From positions 682,001 to 746,000 of the forward strand of contig NZ_AP024655.1 in NCBI RefSeq assembly GCF_019977355.1: a DNA stretch of 64,000 nt, in the 5' to 3' direction. The notes under the pieces are model-generated. The model saw only the letters and a program-made list of their open reading frames with translations, did not search any database and was not told the DNA's origin. The DNA is from Arthrobacter sp. NicSoilB8 (GTDB taxonomy: Bacteria > Actinomycetota > Actinomycetes > Actinomycetales > Micrococcaceae). Position numbers and translations under genes: made by a program. Shown one piece after another: positions 7,993-16,689 of the stretch (within the stretch, counting starts at the first letter, position 1; each line of letters starts with the position of its first letter).

Positions 7993-10596
7993 CTAAGCTA
8001 CCGGCTCTACGGTGTAGCTGAACGCCCCCGATCCCACCTCGAAAGACGCCTGGTCGGGGAGCTCCACACGGCCCGTGCAGCCGGTCGGGACGTCCACCTG
8101 CACGCTCAAGCCACCGTTGCGCAGGGTCCAGGAGATGCTCGCTGTACCGTACGGTGTTTCGTGCCGCGCTGATGCGTGGCTGAGTCCTCCGCCGGGCCTG
8201 GGCTTGAAGAGGATTCTGCGGTATCCCGGTTCCAGCGGGGACATTCCGGCCACCACGCGGTGCATCCAGTCCGCCACGGCGCCCAGCGCGTAGTGGTTGA
8301 AGGAGGTCATGTTTCCCGGGTTGACCGTGCCATCCGGCTGCATGGCGTCCCAGCGTTCCCAGATGGTGGTGCCGCCCTGTTCCACGGCGTAGAGCCAGGA
8401 GGGGCATTCCTTCTCGAGCAGCAGACCATAAGCGGTATCGAGCGCGCCGACGTTAGTCAGTGCATCTGAGATGACCGGCGTCCCCGCGAAGCCTGTCGCA
8501 ATCCTGTTTCCGCCGTCGGCCACGAGCTCGGCCAAGCGCCGCCCGGCCAGCTGTTTCTGCTCTTCACCCGGGAAGAGGTCGAAAACGATGGCCAGTGCAT
8601 AGGCCGTCTGCGCGTCCCCGGCGACCGCCCCACTGGGGTAGACGTATTCGTCTGCGAAGGCCTTGGCGACAGCCCGGCCAAGCTCGGTGTAGTGCAGTTC
8701 GTCCGATGCGTTGCCCAGGACGCTGGCGATCTTCCCCAAGTGGGTGGCCGACCAAGCGAAGTAGGCCGTGGCCACCAGATAGGGGTCCGTTTTGGCCGCG
8801 GTGGGGTCGTGGGGCGGGGCGGTGGGGTCAAGCCAGTCGCCAAGCTGGAAGCCGGTGTTCCACAGGTGGCTGTCGCCCGCTTTGGCGTCCATGAGATCCA
8901 CCCACGCTTTGGCGCTGTCGTACTGGTCCCGAAGCACCTGGGTGTCCCCGAAACGCTGGTATATGGTCCAGGGGGTCAGGACTGCCACGTCGCCCCAGAC
9001 GGCGCCGGGCCGGATAGGGGTCCACTCGTCGCCGCCGGGGATGACCGGGACGTACCAGGGAATGGTTCCGTCCGGCAGCTGTTCGACGGCGACGTCCTTG
9101 AGCCAGGACGTGAGCATTCCGGAGCAGTCGTAAAGGAACGAAGCGGTGGGGGCGAAGACCTGGATGTCCCCGGTCCAGCCGAGCCGTTCGTCGCGCTGGG
9201 GGCAGTCGGTGGGGATGTCCACGAAGTTGCCGCGCATACTCCAGCGGACGTTTTCGTGGAGACGGTTCAGGTCCGGGTTGGAGCTGTCGAACCAGCCGGT
9301 GCGTTCCATGTCCGTGTGATAAACGCGCGCTACCACGTTCTCGCTGATGTCCCCTCCGGTCCAGCCGTCGATTTCGGCGTAGCGGAAGCCGTGGATAGTG
9401 AAGCGCGGCTCCCAGGTTTCCGGTTCCGTGCCGGCAAGCGTGTACGTATCGGTGGAGATGGCACGGCGGAGCGGACGGGTGAACAGCTCACCGTCCTGCA
9501 GCACTTCGGCATGGCGCAGCGTGACTTGGTCGCCCGGCTTGCCCTGCACGGTGATCCGCAGCCGGCCCACCAGATTCTGGCCAAAGTCCACGAGCACCTT
9601 GCCTGCCGGGCTGGTGAATACGTGGACGGGGCGGACTTCCTCTGTGCAGCGGACCGGCGGACCATCCGGGGCAACGAGCGTGGCCGGATCGCGTTCGACG
9701 GTTGTCACCGGGCTCCAGCCGTCGTCGTCGAACCCGGGTTGGCTCCAGCCGGCCGGCAACTGCCGGGCGTCATAGCTTTCGCCCTCATAGAGGCCGGTGA
9801 AGCCGATGGGACCAAACCCGGCCTTCCACGACGTGTCGGTCCCGACCACGCTGACTGACCCGTCCGCGTGGGTGATGTGGAGCTGTGCCAGCAGGGCCAC
9901 TTTGTCGCCGTACAGGTTGCGGTAGCCGTCGTGGAAACCGATCCGTCCGCGGTACCAGCCGTCGGCCAGCCAGCTTCCGACGGCGTTGGCCCCTTCGTGG
10001 AGCAGTCCTGTCACGTCGTAGGTGCAGTAGCGCAGCCTCTCACCGTAGACGGTCCAGCCGGGGGAGAGGATGTCTGTGCCCACCCGTGCGCCGTTGACTT
10101 CCATTTCGAACAGGCCGTGGGCCGTGACGTGAAGCCTCGCCTTGGCGATGGGGGAGTGCACGGTAAATTCGCGCCGGAGCAGCGGAGGCCGGCGGTCCGA
10201 TTCCGGATCTTCCTCCCACGCCGGAGTGATGGCAGATGCAATCCAGTTCCCGGGTTCCAGCAGACCGGCCTCAACAGTGGAAGGTTCACTCCAATCACTG
10301 GGCGCTCCGTCACCGGCGGCTGCTCCTGCCTCCGGTGAGCCCCAGACGCGGACCCGGACGGACACTTCCTCCCCGGAACGCAGGGGCTCGGCCGGCCAAG
10401 GAACCAGGACGGACTCTCCTGACGCGATGGGACTGCTGAGGACAGTTTCGCCGTTCCGCGTGGTTTCAACCTGGTATGCCGACTGGGTCCAGCCCGGCGC
10501 GCCCCAAGTTTTCCAGGAGATTCGGGGGCGGCTTGCCCCAATGCCGAGTGCCTCGCGGTGGTGATCGAAGGCTACGGGCATAACGGTCGGTGGCAT
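7993..10596 (-). CDS. Alpha-L-rhamnosidase, glycoside hydrolase family 78
   Basis: 867 residues from the ATG at 10596 (AGGAG 9 bases upstream; in-frame codons further upstream lack a ribosome site). N-terminal Ig/beta-sandwich domains cover roughly 1-350, the (alpha/alpha)6 catalytic barrel about 420-790, and a C-terminal beta domain the rest. The GH78 signature CPQRDERLGWTGD near residue 465 holds the general acid Asp/Glu region, and TTIWERWDAM near 745 holds the general base Glu. There is no signal peptide, so it should act in the cytoplasm on oligosaccharides brought in by the ABC importer encoded just upstream in the same operon. It releases terminal L-rhamnose for the catabolic genes further right. 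Confidence 0.93.
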   Translation of the reverse strand: MPPTVMPVAFDHHREALGIGASRPRISWKTWGAPGWTQSAYQVETTRNGETVLSSPIASGESVLVPWPAEPLRSGEEVSVRVRVWGSPEAGAAAGDGAPSDWSEPSTVEAGLLEPGNWIASAITPAWEEDPESDRRPPLLRREFTVHSPIAKARLHVTAHGLFEMEVNGARVGTDILSPGWTVYGERLRYCTYDVTGLLHEGANAVGSWLADGWYRGRIGFHDGYRNLYGDKVALLAQLHITHADGSVSVVGTDTSWKAGFGPIGFTGLYEGESYDARQLPAGWSQPGFDDDGWSPVTTVERDPATLVAPDGPPVRCTEEVRPVHVFTSPAGKVLVDFGQNLVGRLRITVQGKPGDQVTLRHAEVLQDGELFTRPLRRAISTDTYTLAGTEPETWEPRFTIHGFRYAEIDGWTGGDISENVVARVYHTDMERTGWFDSSNPDLNRLHENVRWSMRGNFVDIPTDCPQRDERLGWTGDIQVFAPTASFLYDCSGMLTSWLKDVAVEQLPDGTIPWYVPVIPGGDEWTPIRPGAVWGDVAVLTPWTIYQRFGDTQVLRDQYDSAKAWVDLMDAKAGDSHLWNTGFQLGDWLDPTAPPHDPTAAKTDPYLVATAYFAWSATHLGKIASVLGNASDELHYTELGRAVAKAFADEYVYPSGAVAGDAQTAYALAIVFDLFPGEEQKQLAGRRLAELVADGGNRIATGFAGTPVISDALTNVGALDTAYGLLLEKECPSWLYAVEQGGTTIWERWDAMQPDGTVNPGNMTSFNHYALGAVADWMHRVVAGMSPLEPGYRRILFKPRPGGGLSHASARHETPYGTASISWTLRNGGLSVQVDVPTGCTGRVELPDQASFEVGSGAFSYTVEPVA

Positions 10597-10680
10597 GGTG
10601 TGGATCTCCTGGGATTGTGGGGAGGGACGTGCAGGTTTGCAGGCGGGTGGGGTGGCCGGGCGTGGCTTCAATGCAGTGTC

Positions 10681-11586
10681 CTAGCCTTTGACGGCGCCGC
10701 CGGCCAGGCCCTTCATGACGCGCTGGTTGAGGAAGAGGTAGAGCACTAGTGTTCCCAGAACGTTGATGCAGATGGCGGCGAAGAGGGGGCCGTACTGGAC
10801 TGCACCGAATTCTCCGGTGAAGTTCAGGAGGCCGACCTGGATGGTGCTCAGGTCCGCGTTGTTAGTGAAGGTCAGTGCGATGAGCAGGTCGTTCCAGATG
10901 AAGAAGAACTGCACCAGGGCGACGGTGAAAACGGCATTGCGGACCATGGGGAAACCGATGGAGAAGAATGCCCGGATCATGCTGGCGCCGTCCAGTGCCG
11001 CGGCTTCGAAAACTTCCCGCGGAACGGCGCGGAAGTAGGTGGCCATCATGAACACGGTCAGCGGCAGCCCGGTGGCGGTGTAGGTGATGATCAGCGGCCA
11101 GAGCGTGCCGGTCAGACCGACCTGGAAATAGGCGGAAAACAGCGGGAGCAGGATCATCTGTCCGGGGACCATAATGCCGGCCAGGAAGACCAGGAGAACC
11201 GTGCCGCGGCCCTTCCAGACGAGGACTTCCAGGGCAAACCCGGCGGCTACTCCGAACAGCACGATCAGAAACAGCGACGGGATGGTCGCGATGAGGCTGT
11301 TGCCGACGTACGTGGCGATATTTCCGGTGGTCCAGGCCTCGACGTAGTTGTCGAGGTTGAAGTTCTGCGGGAGGGCCCAGACCGGGCTGTTGAGAAACTC
11401 GTCTTGGGTTTTGAAGGAGCCCATGAACAGCCAGACGAGAGGATAGATCTCGACAACGAGCAATATGGCGATCAGTATCTGGACCGGGGCTCGTTTGAGG
11501 AACTTGTTCGGTGAAGTGCGGGGCCGTTGGGGTGCAGGCAAGGGCTTGTGGCTGGCGCGGGTGGGCAGCGCGGTGGGTGCGGTCAT
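10681..11586 (-). CDS. Carbohydrate ABC transporter permease (MalG/UgpE type)
   Basis: 301 residues with an N-terminal cytoplasmic tail and six predicted membrane helices. The EAA loop is present as EAAALDGASMIRAFFSIGFP, the site that contacts the ATPase. It is typical of CUT1 (oligosaccharide) importers. It follows the partner permease by 6 bases and precedes the GH78 gene, so all four genes form one leftward operon. No ATPase gene lies in this operon; CUT1 systems often borrow a shared MsiK-like ATPase encoded elsewhere. Confidence 0.92.
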   Translation of the reverse strand: MTAPTALPTRASHKPLPAPQRPRTSPNKFLKRAPVQILIAILLVVEIYPLVWLFMGSFKTQDEFLNSPVWALPQNFNLDNYVEAWTTGNIATYVGNSLIATIPSLFLIVLFGVAAGFALEVLVWKGRGTVLLVFLAGIMVPGQMILLPLFSAYFQVGLTGTLWPLIITYTATGLPLTVFMMATYFRAVPREVFEAAALDGASMIRAFFSIGFPMVRNAVFTVALVQFFFIWNDLLIALTFTNNADLSTIQVGLLNFTGEFGAVQYGPLFAAICINVLGTLVLYLFLNQRVMKGLAGGAVKG

Positions 11587-11592
11587 CGTCGG

Positions 11593-12477
11593 TCAGTCCT
11601 TGGTGAGGTCGCGGCGGGACGAGCGGAAAATGAAGAGCGTGACGACCAGGCACAGAATCGTGAGCAACAACGCAATAGAGCTGCCGTAGCCGTAGTCGCC
11701 GTAGGTGAACGAGGTGCGGAACATCAGCAACGTCAGAGGAGTTGTCGCGCTGCCCGGGCCGCCGTTTGTCAGGGCCACGATGGAGTCGAAGACCTTCAGG
11801 GTGCCGTTGATGCTGAAGATGATCGATGAGAGCAGCACCGGCAGGGACAAGGGCAGGACGATATGCCGGAGCAGGTGCAGCCCGCGGGCGCCGTCGAGGC
11901 GGGCAGATTCGAGGATGTCATCGGGGATGTCGACGAGGCCGGTGTAGAGCAGGACGGCGTAGAACCCCATGGACCGCCAGAGGTCCATGATGACGATGAC
12001 CAGAAATGCCGTGCTGCCGTCGCCGAGCCAGTCGATCGATCCGAGGCCCACTGCGTTCAGGGCTGAGTTCACCAGGCCGTTTTGCGGGGCGATTTCGAAC
12101 ATCTTTTGGAACAGCAGGGCGACCGCAACCGTGGGGAGCACCACCGGGAAGAAAACCAGGGTGCGGATCAGACTGGAGCCGCGTTTCAGGGCGAAGACGT
12201 AAAGCAGGGACAGCATGTAGCCGAGCAGCACCTGGCCGATCGTGATGACGACGGCGTAGCGGAGCGTGAACCAGAGAGCCTCGCCGACGGCGGGGTCAGT
12301 GACGAGCTTTTCGAAATTGGAGAATCCAGCGAAGGTGAAGCCTGTGATGGCGTTGCCGGAAAGGAAGGTGTAGCCGGCCGACCAGAATACGGGTAACAGC
12401 ATTGCCACGGTGTAGACCACCAGGGCCGGGCCGAGAAGGACAACGATGGCCTTTTTGTCTCCCAGGACGTTGTTCAT
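11593..12477 (-). CDS. Carbohydrate ABC transporter permease (MalF/UgpA type)
   Basis: 294 residues, six membrane helices, EAA-type loop ESARLDGARGLHLLRHIVLP. It pairs with the permease at 10681-11586 to form the membrane channel of a CUT1 importer. Translation starts at the ATG at 12477, downstream of a strong intergenic hairpin (12510-12541) that separates it from the binding-protein gene. Substrate is probably a rhamnose-containing oligosaccharide or plant rhamnoside, inferred from the linked rhamnosidase. Confidence 0.92.
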   Translation of the reverse strand: MNNVLGDKKAIVVLLGPALVVYTVAMLLPVFWSAGYTFLSGNAITGFTFAGFSNFEKLVTDPAVGEALWFTLRYAVVITIGQVLLGYMLSLLYVFALKRGSSLIRTLVFFPVVLPTVAVALLFQKMFEIAPQNGLVNSALNAVGLGSIDWLGDGSTAFLVIVIMDLWRSMGFYAVLLYTGLVDIPDDILESARLDGARGLHLLRHIVLPLSLPVLLSSIIFSINGTLKVFDSIVALTNGGPGSATTPLTLLMFRTSFTYGDYGYGSSIALLLTILCLVVTLFIFRSSRRDLTKD

Positions 12478-12509
12478 GGTGCTTCTTTCATCGGAATTTG
12501 AGTGGCTGA

Positions 12510-12541
12510 CGGCCGGGGCCGGCCTGCGCCGGCCCCGGCCG
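12510..12541 (-). other. Perfect 14-bp stem-loop between binding-protein and permease genes
   Basis: CGGCCGGGGCCGGC pairs perfectly with GCCGGCCCCGGCCG around a CTGC loop. In sugar ABC operons such hairpins stabilise the binding-protein mRNA and reduce read-through into the permeases, which fits the higher need for binding protein. Confidence 0.7.
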
Positions 12542-12547
12542 GGCAGG

Positions 12548-13864
12548 CTACTTCGAGTTCAGATCGTTCTGGACGAGTTCCATGAACTTCTGCGGGGTGA
12601 CACTGCCGGACGCGAGGCCTGCGGCGTTGGTCTGGCTCGTGGTGGTGGCCTTGGTGCTGAAGAGCGCCTCAAACCACAGCACGCTTTCCTTGGTGTTGTT
12701 CACCGTTTCCTGGGTGGACTTGACCAGCGGCGGAATGCTGTCCACCGGCGTGCTCAGCTTGAACCCGGAGATCGAGTTCTTGTCCTTGAGAGCCGTGCTG
12801 CCGTAGTTGGTGGCGATGCACTTGAGCCACGCGGAGGCGTGGCTGTCGTACTTCTTGGCGTTGAACGTCATGGGCAGGCCGACGTTCGTGGCGTACTGGT
12901 TATCGATGCCTTTGCCGCCGCTAACCTTCGGGAACGGCATGAAGCCGATGTTCTCTTCGCCGATCTTGTTCTGCGCCTTGTCATTGAAGTTCGAAAGAAT
13001 CCAGCTGCCCATGTAGAACATGCCTGCCTTGCCGCTGAGGAACTGCGAGGCCGCGGTGTCGTAATCGATCGAGCCGACACCCTGGCCGAAGTAGCCCTTG
13101 GCGCCGAGATCGGCAACGGCCTGGGCCGCCTTGACGTATTCCGGGTCGGTAAGCTTCGCCTGGCCGTCGGCTACCTTCTTCAGGGCATCGGGGCCGAGGT
13201 CGCTGAACAGGTAGCCGCTGACCAGCCGGGTGAGGGGCCAGCCCTGCTTGCCGGACGCGGCAAGCGGCGTGATGCCGGCGGCCTTGAGCTTTTCACCTGC
13301 GGCGACGAAATCGTCCCAAGTCTTCGGCTCGGTAATGCCGTTGTCGGCGAAGATCTTCTTGTTGAACCAGATGCCCTCCACGTTGTACTGGTACGGCAGA
13401 ACGTTCAGCTTTCCGCCATACAGGGACTTGATGGTGGCCGCCGCGCCCGGAAGGATCGCGTCGGAGATGTTCAGCTCCTTGAGCGCCTTTTCGAAGTCCA
13501 AGACGTTTCCGGACTTGTCCAGATCCTGCGTCAGTGCCGGGGCGTTGCCGGCCGCAAACTGGGCCGGCAGCGCGTTCTGCCCGGCGAGCAGCTGCAGCTT
13601 TTGGTCCAGGCTGGTTTGCGGGACGGTCTCGACCTTCAGCGGAGCAGCAGCGTTTTCTGCCTTGCACTGGTCCTTGCTCAGGGCCTCCAGCTCGCCGCGG
13701 ATGGTCGTGTTCTCGACGTTGGTCAGATAGCCGAAGTCCTTCGACCCCTGGGCGGACGACCCGCCGCCTGCGCCGCATCCGCTGAGCAGCAGAGCCAGCG
13801 CGCCCGCTGTTGCGATGACGGGGGCAATAGCGCGGGCCTTGGGCCGCGACAGTACAGAAACCAC
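12548..13864 (-). CDS. Extracellular solute-binding lipoprotein of the rhamnoside ABC importer
   Basis: 438 residues. Lipoprotein signal with lipobox LLLSGC near residues 25-30, then a family 1 (MalE-like) sugar-binding fold: GYLTNVENTTIRGELEALSKDQ, WFNKKIFADNGITEPKTWDDF, GKAGMFYMGSWILSNF, FKLSTPVDSIPPL. It captures the sugar outside the cell and delivers it to the two permeases downstream. It is the first gene of the operon and has its own promoter and LacI-type operator at 13891-13939. Ligand inferred as a rhamnoside from the linked GH78. Confidence 0.92.
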   Translation of the reverse strand: MVSVLSRPKARAIAPVIATAGALALLLSGCGAGGGSSAQGSKDFGYLTNVENTTIRGELEALSKDQCKAENAAAPLKVETVPQTSLDQKLQLLAGQNALPAQFAAGNAPALTQDLDKSGNVLDFEKALKELNISDAILPGAAATIKSLYGGKLNVLPYQYNVEGIWFNKKIFADNGITEPKTWDDFVAAGEKLKAAGITPLAASGKQGWPLTRLVSGYLFSDLGPDALKKVADGQAKLTDPEYVKAAQAVADLGAKGYFGQGVGSIDYDTAASQFLSGKAGMFYMGSWILSNFNDKAQNKIGEENIGFMPFPKVSGGKGIDNQYATNVGLPMTFNAKKYDSHASAWLKCIATNYGSTALKDKNSISGFKLSTPVDSIPPLVKSTQETVNNTKESVLWFEALFSTKATTTSQTNAAGLASGSVTPQKFMELVQNDLNSK

Positions 13865-13890
13865 AGTTCCTCCTTGAAGTGTGCTCCGAA

Positions 13891-13904
13891 TTGAAGCGTT
13901 TCAA
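13891..13904 (-). promoter_or_regulatory. LacI-type operator TTGAAGCGTTTCAA
   Basis: Near-perfect dyad TTGAA-GCGT-TTCAA lying just downstream of the -10 of the importer operon, an arrangement in which a bound LacI repressor blocks transcription. Confidence 0.7.
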
Positions 13905-13909
13905 GTTTG

Positions 13910-13939
13910 AGTATGAAGTCTTGATCGACAACGTGTCAA
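13910..13939 (-). promoter_or_regulatory. Sigma70-type promoter of the rhamnoside importer operon
   Basis: On the minus strand a consensus -35 TTGACA (13934-13939) is followed after 18 bases by CATACT (13910-13915, 4 of 6 matches to TATAAT). The operator at 13891-13904 follows directly. Confidence 0.6.
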
Positions 13940-14021
13940 GCGTCACCCCGGCTTCATTCCCTGGGGATTTTTCCGTAAATCACTTCAGGCCGTTGACCAT
14001 CGGGGCACGCCACCCTTACAG

Positions 14022-14035
14022 TTGAATCGATACAA
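14022..14035. promoter_or_regulatory. LacI-type operator TTGAATCGATACAA
   Basis: Dyad with one mismatched pair, sharing the AATCGAT core with the operators at 16657 and 21511. It lies in the divergent region between the importer operon and the MFS gene. Confidence 0.6.
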
Positions 14036-14049
14036 TTAAAGCGCTTCAA
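14036..14049. promoter_or_regulatory. LacI-type operator TTAAAGCGCTTCAA
   Basis: AAGCGCTT core with flanking TT/AA and one mismatched pair. It abuts the preceding site and resembles the operator at 13891 (both have AAGCG and TTCAA). It is about 100 bases upstream of the MFS start codon. Confidence 0.6.
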
Positions 14050-14148
14050 CCATCGATGGCGGCCGTCCGCATCGTGGCTCGTGACGGCTCGGTCCGGAGT
14101 CTCCGCGCGGCCCCGCCGATCCTGGAAAAATGATTCAAGGAAGAATCC

Positions 14149-15420
14149 ATGACTAGCTCAACCGATGTCCTATCGACCCGCCAGGTTTGGTGGACAGCAA
14201 CCATCGCCGGAATGGCCTCGTACCTGGACGCCGCGGCGATCGTCACGACCGGCACGGCACTTGTCCTCTTTCAGGGCACATTCAACCTCGGTCCAGTGGA
14301 GATCGGCCAGCTCTCCGCCCTGCTGACCGTCATGATCGCAGCCGGCGCCCTGGTGGGTGGCCGCATGGGGGACCGGTTTGGCCGGCGCAAGGTCTTCACA
14401 TGGACGATGTGGGTCTTTGCACTCGGCGCCCTTTCCCTCGTCGTCGCGACAGGCCCTGGCATGTTGTATGCCGGGGTGGTCCTTCTTGGCTTCGCGGCCG
14501 GCGCGGACCTTCCCGTGTCGATGGCCATGATTTCCGAGAGCGCCCCTCCCGGAAAGAAGGGCAAGATGGTCACCTTTTCGCACGTCCTGTGGATGGCGGG
14601 CGTCCTGGTGGTCATGGTCCTAGGCATCGTCGTCGGTGACCTCGGAGAGCTCGGCGCACGGATTATGTACGGCCACCTGCTCGTTGTTGCGCTCATTGTC
14701 CTGGTGCTGCGCGCAGGCCTCCCGGAATCGCGGGAGTGGACGAGGGCACGGCTTGAAGCCGCTGCCGAGCAGGTGGATCTCGGTTCCCTGCGGCATTTGG
14801 TGCGCTCCCGCTACTTGGGTCCGCTCGTAGCGACGGGACTCTTCTACGCGATTGCCAACGTGGCCGCAAACACCAACGGCCAGTTCAGCACATACCTTTA
14901 CACGAACGTCGCCGGGGCCAGCGTCGCCACGGCCTCAGCCTTCGGTTTGCTCGGCTTCGGCTGCAGCTTCATCGGCATGCTTGTCACCATGAGGGTCGTC
15001 GACACGCGCTGGAGGATGCCGGTTTTCACGGTCGCAGCGTCCATTTCCATCGCAGCCTTCATCATCCCCGCGACACTCGGCGTGAGCACCTGGACATTGG
15101 CTGTCATGGGCGTCCTCTACTCCATCGGCGGCGCCATCGCGGGCGAGCCGATGTTCAAGGTCTGGTCTCAGGAGCTTTTCCCGACCAAGCACCGCAGCAG
15201 CGCCCAAGGAATCACCATCGCCTTTACCCGCGTCGTAGCAGCGGCCATTGCCCTGATCACCCCGCAAGTCATCGCGGCCGGGGCCCAGGCGCTGTTCATC
15301 TTCCTCGTATTGACGACGCTGGCCTCATGCCTGATCGGGACCCTATGGCTGGCCAGACTCCCCAAGGCATCTGACACGGCCGAGGATTTGCACGAAAAGG
15401 CATTGGCAAGCGTCCGCTAG
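14149..15420 (+). CDS. MFS transporter, sugar-porter-like
   Basis: 423 residues with 12 predicted membrane helices. Major facilitator signatures: GGRMGDRFGRRKVF in the loop between helices 2 and 3, and PESREW at the end of the first half, as in sugar porters. The start ATG at 14149 has AAGGAAG just upstream. It is divergent from the rhamnoside importer, separated by two LacI-type dyads, and next to the second lacI gene, so a rhamnose or rhamnoside uptake role is likely; the substrate cannot be read from the sequence. Confidence 0.82.
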   Translation: MTSSTDVLSTRQVWWTATIAGMASYLDAAAIVTTGTALVLFQGTFNLGPVEIGQLSALLTVMIAAGALVGGRMGDRFGRRKVFTWTMWVFALGALSLVVATGPGMLYAGVVLLGFAAGADLPVSMAMISESAPPGKKGKMVTFSHVLWMAGVLVVMVLGIVVGDLGELGARIMYGHLLVVALIVLVLRAGLPESREWTRARLEAAAEQVDLGSLRHLVRSRYLGPLVATGLFYAIANVAANTNGQFSTYLYTNVAGASVATASAFGLLGFGCSFIGMLVTMRVVDTRWRMPVFTVAASISIAAFIIPATLGVSTWTLAVMGVLYSIGGAIAGEPMFKVWSQELFPTKHRSSAQGITIAFTRVVAAAIALITPQVIAAGAQALFIFLVLTTLASCLIGTLWLARLPKASDTAEDLHEKALASVR

Positions 15421-15486
15421 CTGCACTCCCTGCAAACGCCATAAACGGGCTGATGGCGCCGCCCTGGGCGACGCTCGCGTCCCTCG

Positions 15487-16527
15487 TTAGCCATGCTGAG
15501 CAATGGCCGGAGTCTGGCGCCGGGTGCTCTGCCGGGCAACGAGTTCGGGCGTGAACACCACCTGGCTGTGCACGTGGCCGGGCTCGTCGTCGATTTCGGC
15601 GAAGAGGAGCTGGGCGGCACGTTCGCCGATCAGCTGCCTCGGCTGGCTGATGGAGGTCAGCGGAATGCTCGATTGCGACGCGAAGTCGATGTCGTCGAAG
15701 CCCACGATTGCGATGTCCTCGGGCACGCGGAGCCCGTTGGCGGCGAAGGACTGCAGGAGTCCCAGTGCCAGCTGGTCGTTGGCGGCAAAAACGGCGTCAG
15801 GGCGCTTGGCCGGCTGGAGATTGCTGATGAGATCGCCGATCTGGCGCCCGCGCTCAAATTTCAGGTCCGGCGTTTCAAACAGTTGAATGGGGACCCCCGC
15901 CTCTGCCGCCGCCTCGGCGGCGCCCCGGTACCGGTCCTCGACCTGCTGCAGAGTGAACGGGCCGCCGACGAACGCCGGGCGCACCGAACCGACGCTCAGG
16001 AGGTGGGTGAGGGCAGTCGCGCCGCCGGCGACGTCGTCCACCGAGACCGAGCAGAATTCATCCGTGCTGGCGAGCCGGTCAACGAGCACCGAGGGAATGC
16101 CCCGGGAACGCATGGTTTCGAGCCGTTGAAGAACCTGGCCGAACGGAGTGATCAGAACGCCCTGGACCCGTTGCTGCTCGAAGAGGTCCAGATAGGCCAG
16201 CTCCCGCCCGGCGTCTTCGGCGCTGTTGGCCAGGATGAGGGAATGCTTGTGGTCTTCGGCGACGTTTTCGGCCCCGAGCGCCACATCGGTGAAGAAGGGG
16301 TTGCGGACGTCCAGCACCAGCATGCCGAGGCTCCTGGTGGACCCTGACCGCAGCGACCGGGCTGATTCGTTGCGCACGAAACCCAGCTGGTCGATGGCGG
16401 CCAGCACGCGGCTCTTCTTCTCCGGCGACACCTGCTCCGGCCGGTTGAGGACATTGGACACGGTGCCTACGGAAACCCCCGCAAGCGCGGCCACATCCTT
16501 CAGCTTTGCACCCGGGTCGCCTGGCAC
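15487..16527 (-). CDS. LacI-family repressor of the rhamnose catabolic genes
   Basis: 346 residues. I chose the GTG at 16527: GGGGAGG lies 7 bases upstream, whereas the ATG at 16569 has no ribosome site and would put an operator dyad (16547-16558) inside the coding region. HTH near the start (LKDVAALAGVSVGTVSNVLN), hinge SARSLRSGSTRSLGMLVLDV, then the sugar-binding effector domain ending FDDIDFASQSSIPLTSISQP. It is divergent from the rhamnose ABC importer and paralogous to the regulator at 6861. It is the likely repressor acting at the TGAATCGATTCA-type sites at 16547, 16657 and 21511, relieved by rhamnose or an intermediate (inference). Confidence 0.88.
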   Translation of the reverse strand: MPGDPGAKLKDVAALAGVSVGTVSNVLNRPEQVSPEKKSRVLAAIDQLGFVRNESARSLRSGSTRSLGMLVLDVRNPFFTDVALGAENVAEDHKHSLILANSAEDAGRELAYLDLFEQQRVQGVLITPFGQVLQRLETMRSRGIPSVLVDRLASTDEFCSVSVDDVAGGATALTHLLSVGSVRPAFVGGPFTLQQVEDRYRGAAEAAAEAGVPIQLFETPDLKFERGRQIGDLISNLQPAKRPDAVFAANDQLALGLLQSFAANGLRVPEDIAIVGFDDIDFASQSSIPLTSISQPRQLIGERAAQLLFAEIDDEPGHVHSQVVFTPELVARQSTRRQTPAIAQHG

Positions 16528-16546
16528 CTGTGAACCTCCCCATTCC

Positions 16547-16558
16547 TGAATCGAATCA
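16547..16558. promoter_or_regulatory. Operator TGAATCGAATCA in the lacI leader
   Basis: Differs from the perfect dyad TGAATCGATTCA at one position. It lies 20 bases upstream of the GTG start of the repressor gene, suggesting autoregulation. Confidence 0.65.
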
Positions 16559-16611
16559 ATCCGTTCCATTAATGTTACTTCGTTCACATGATCTGCCCGA
16601 TGGTTTGCTGG

Positions 16612-16641
16612 TTGACACACCATGGAAACACGCTCTAACGT
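16612..16641 (+). promoter_or_regulatory. Promoter of the rhamnose ABC importer operon
   Basis: Consensus -35 TTGACA at 16612-16617; -10 candidates TCTAAC (spacer 16) or TAACGT (spacer 18) at 16634-16641. A perfect operator dyad follows at 16657. Confidence 0.55.
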
Positions 16642-16656
16642 GTGAGGAGGTTCACA

Positions 16657-16672
16657 AATGAATCGATTCATT
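16657..16672. promoter_or_regulatory. Perfect 16-bp operator AATGAATCGATTCATT
   Basis: Fully palindromic 16-mer between the promoter at 16612 and the ATPase start at 16690. The 12-bp core TGAATCGATTCA recurs at 21511. Confidence 0.8.
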
Positions 16673-16689
16673 ACAAAGGAGTAACGGAC

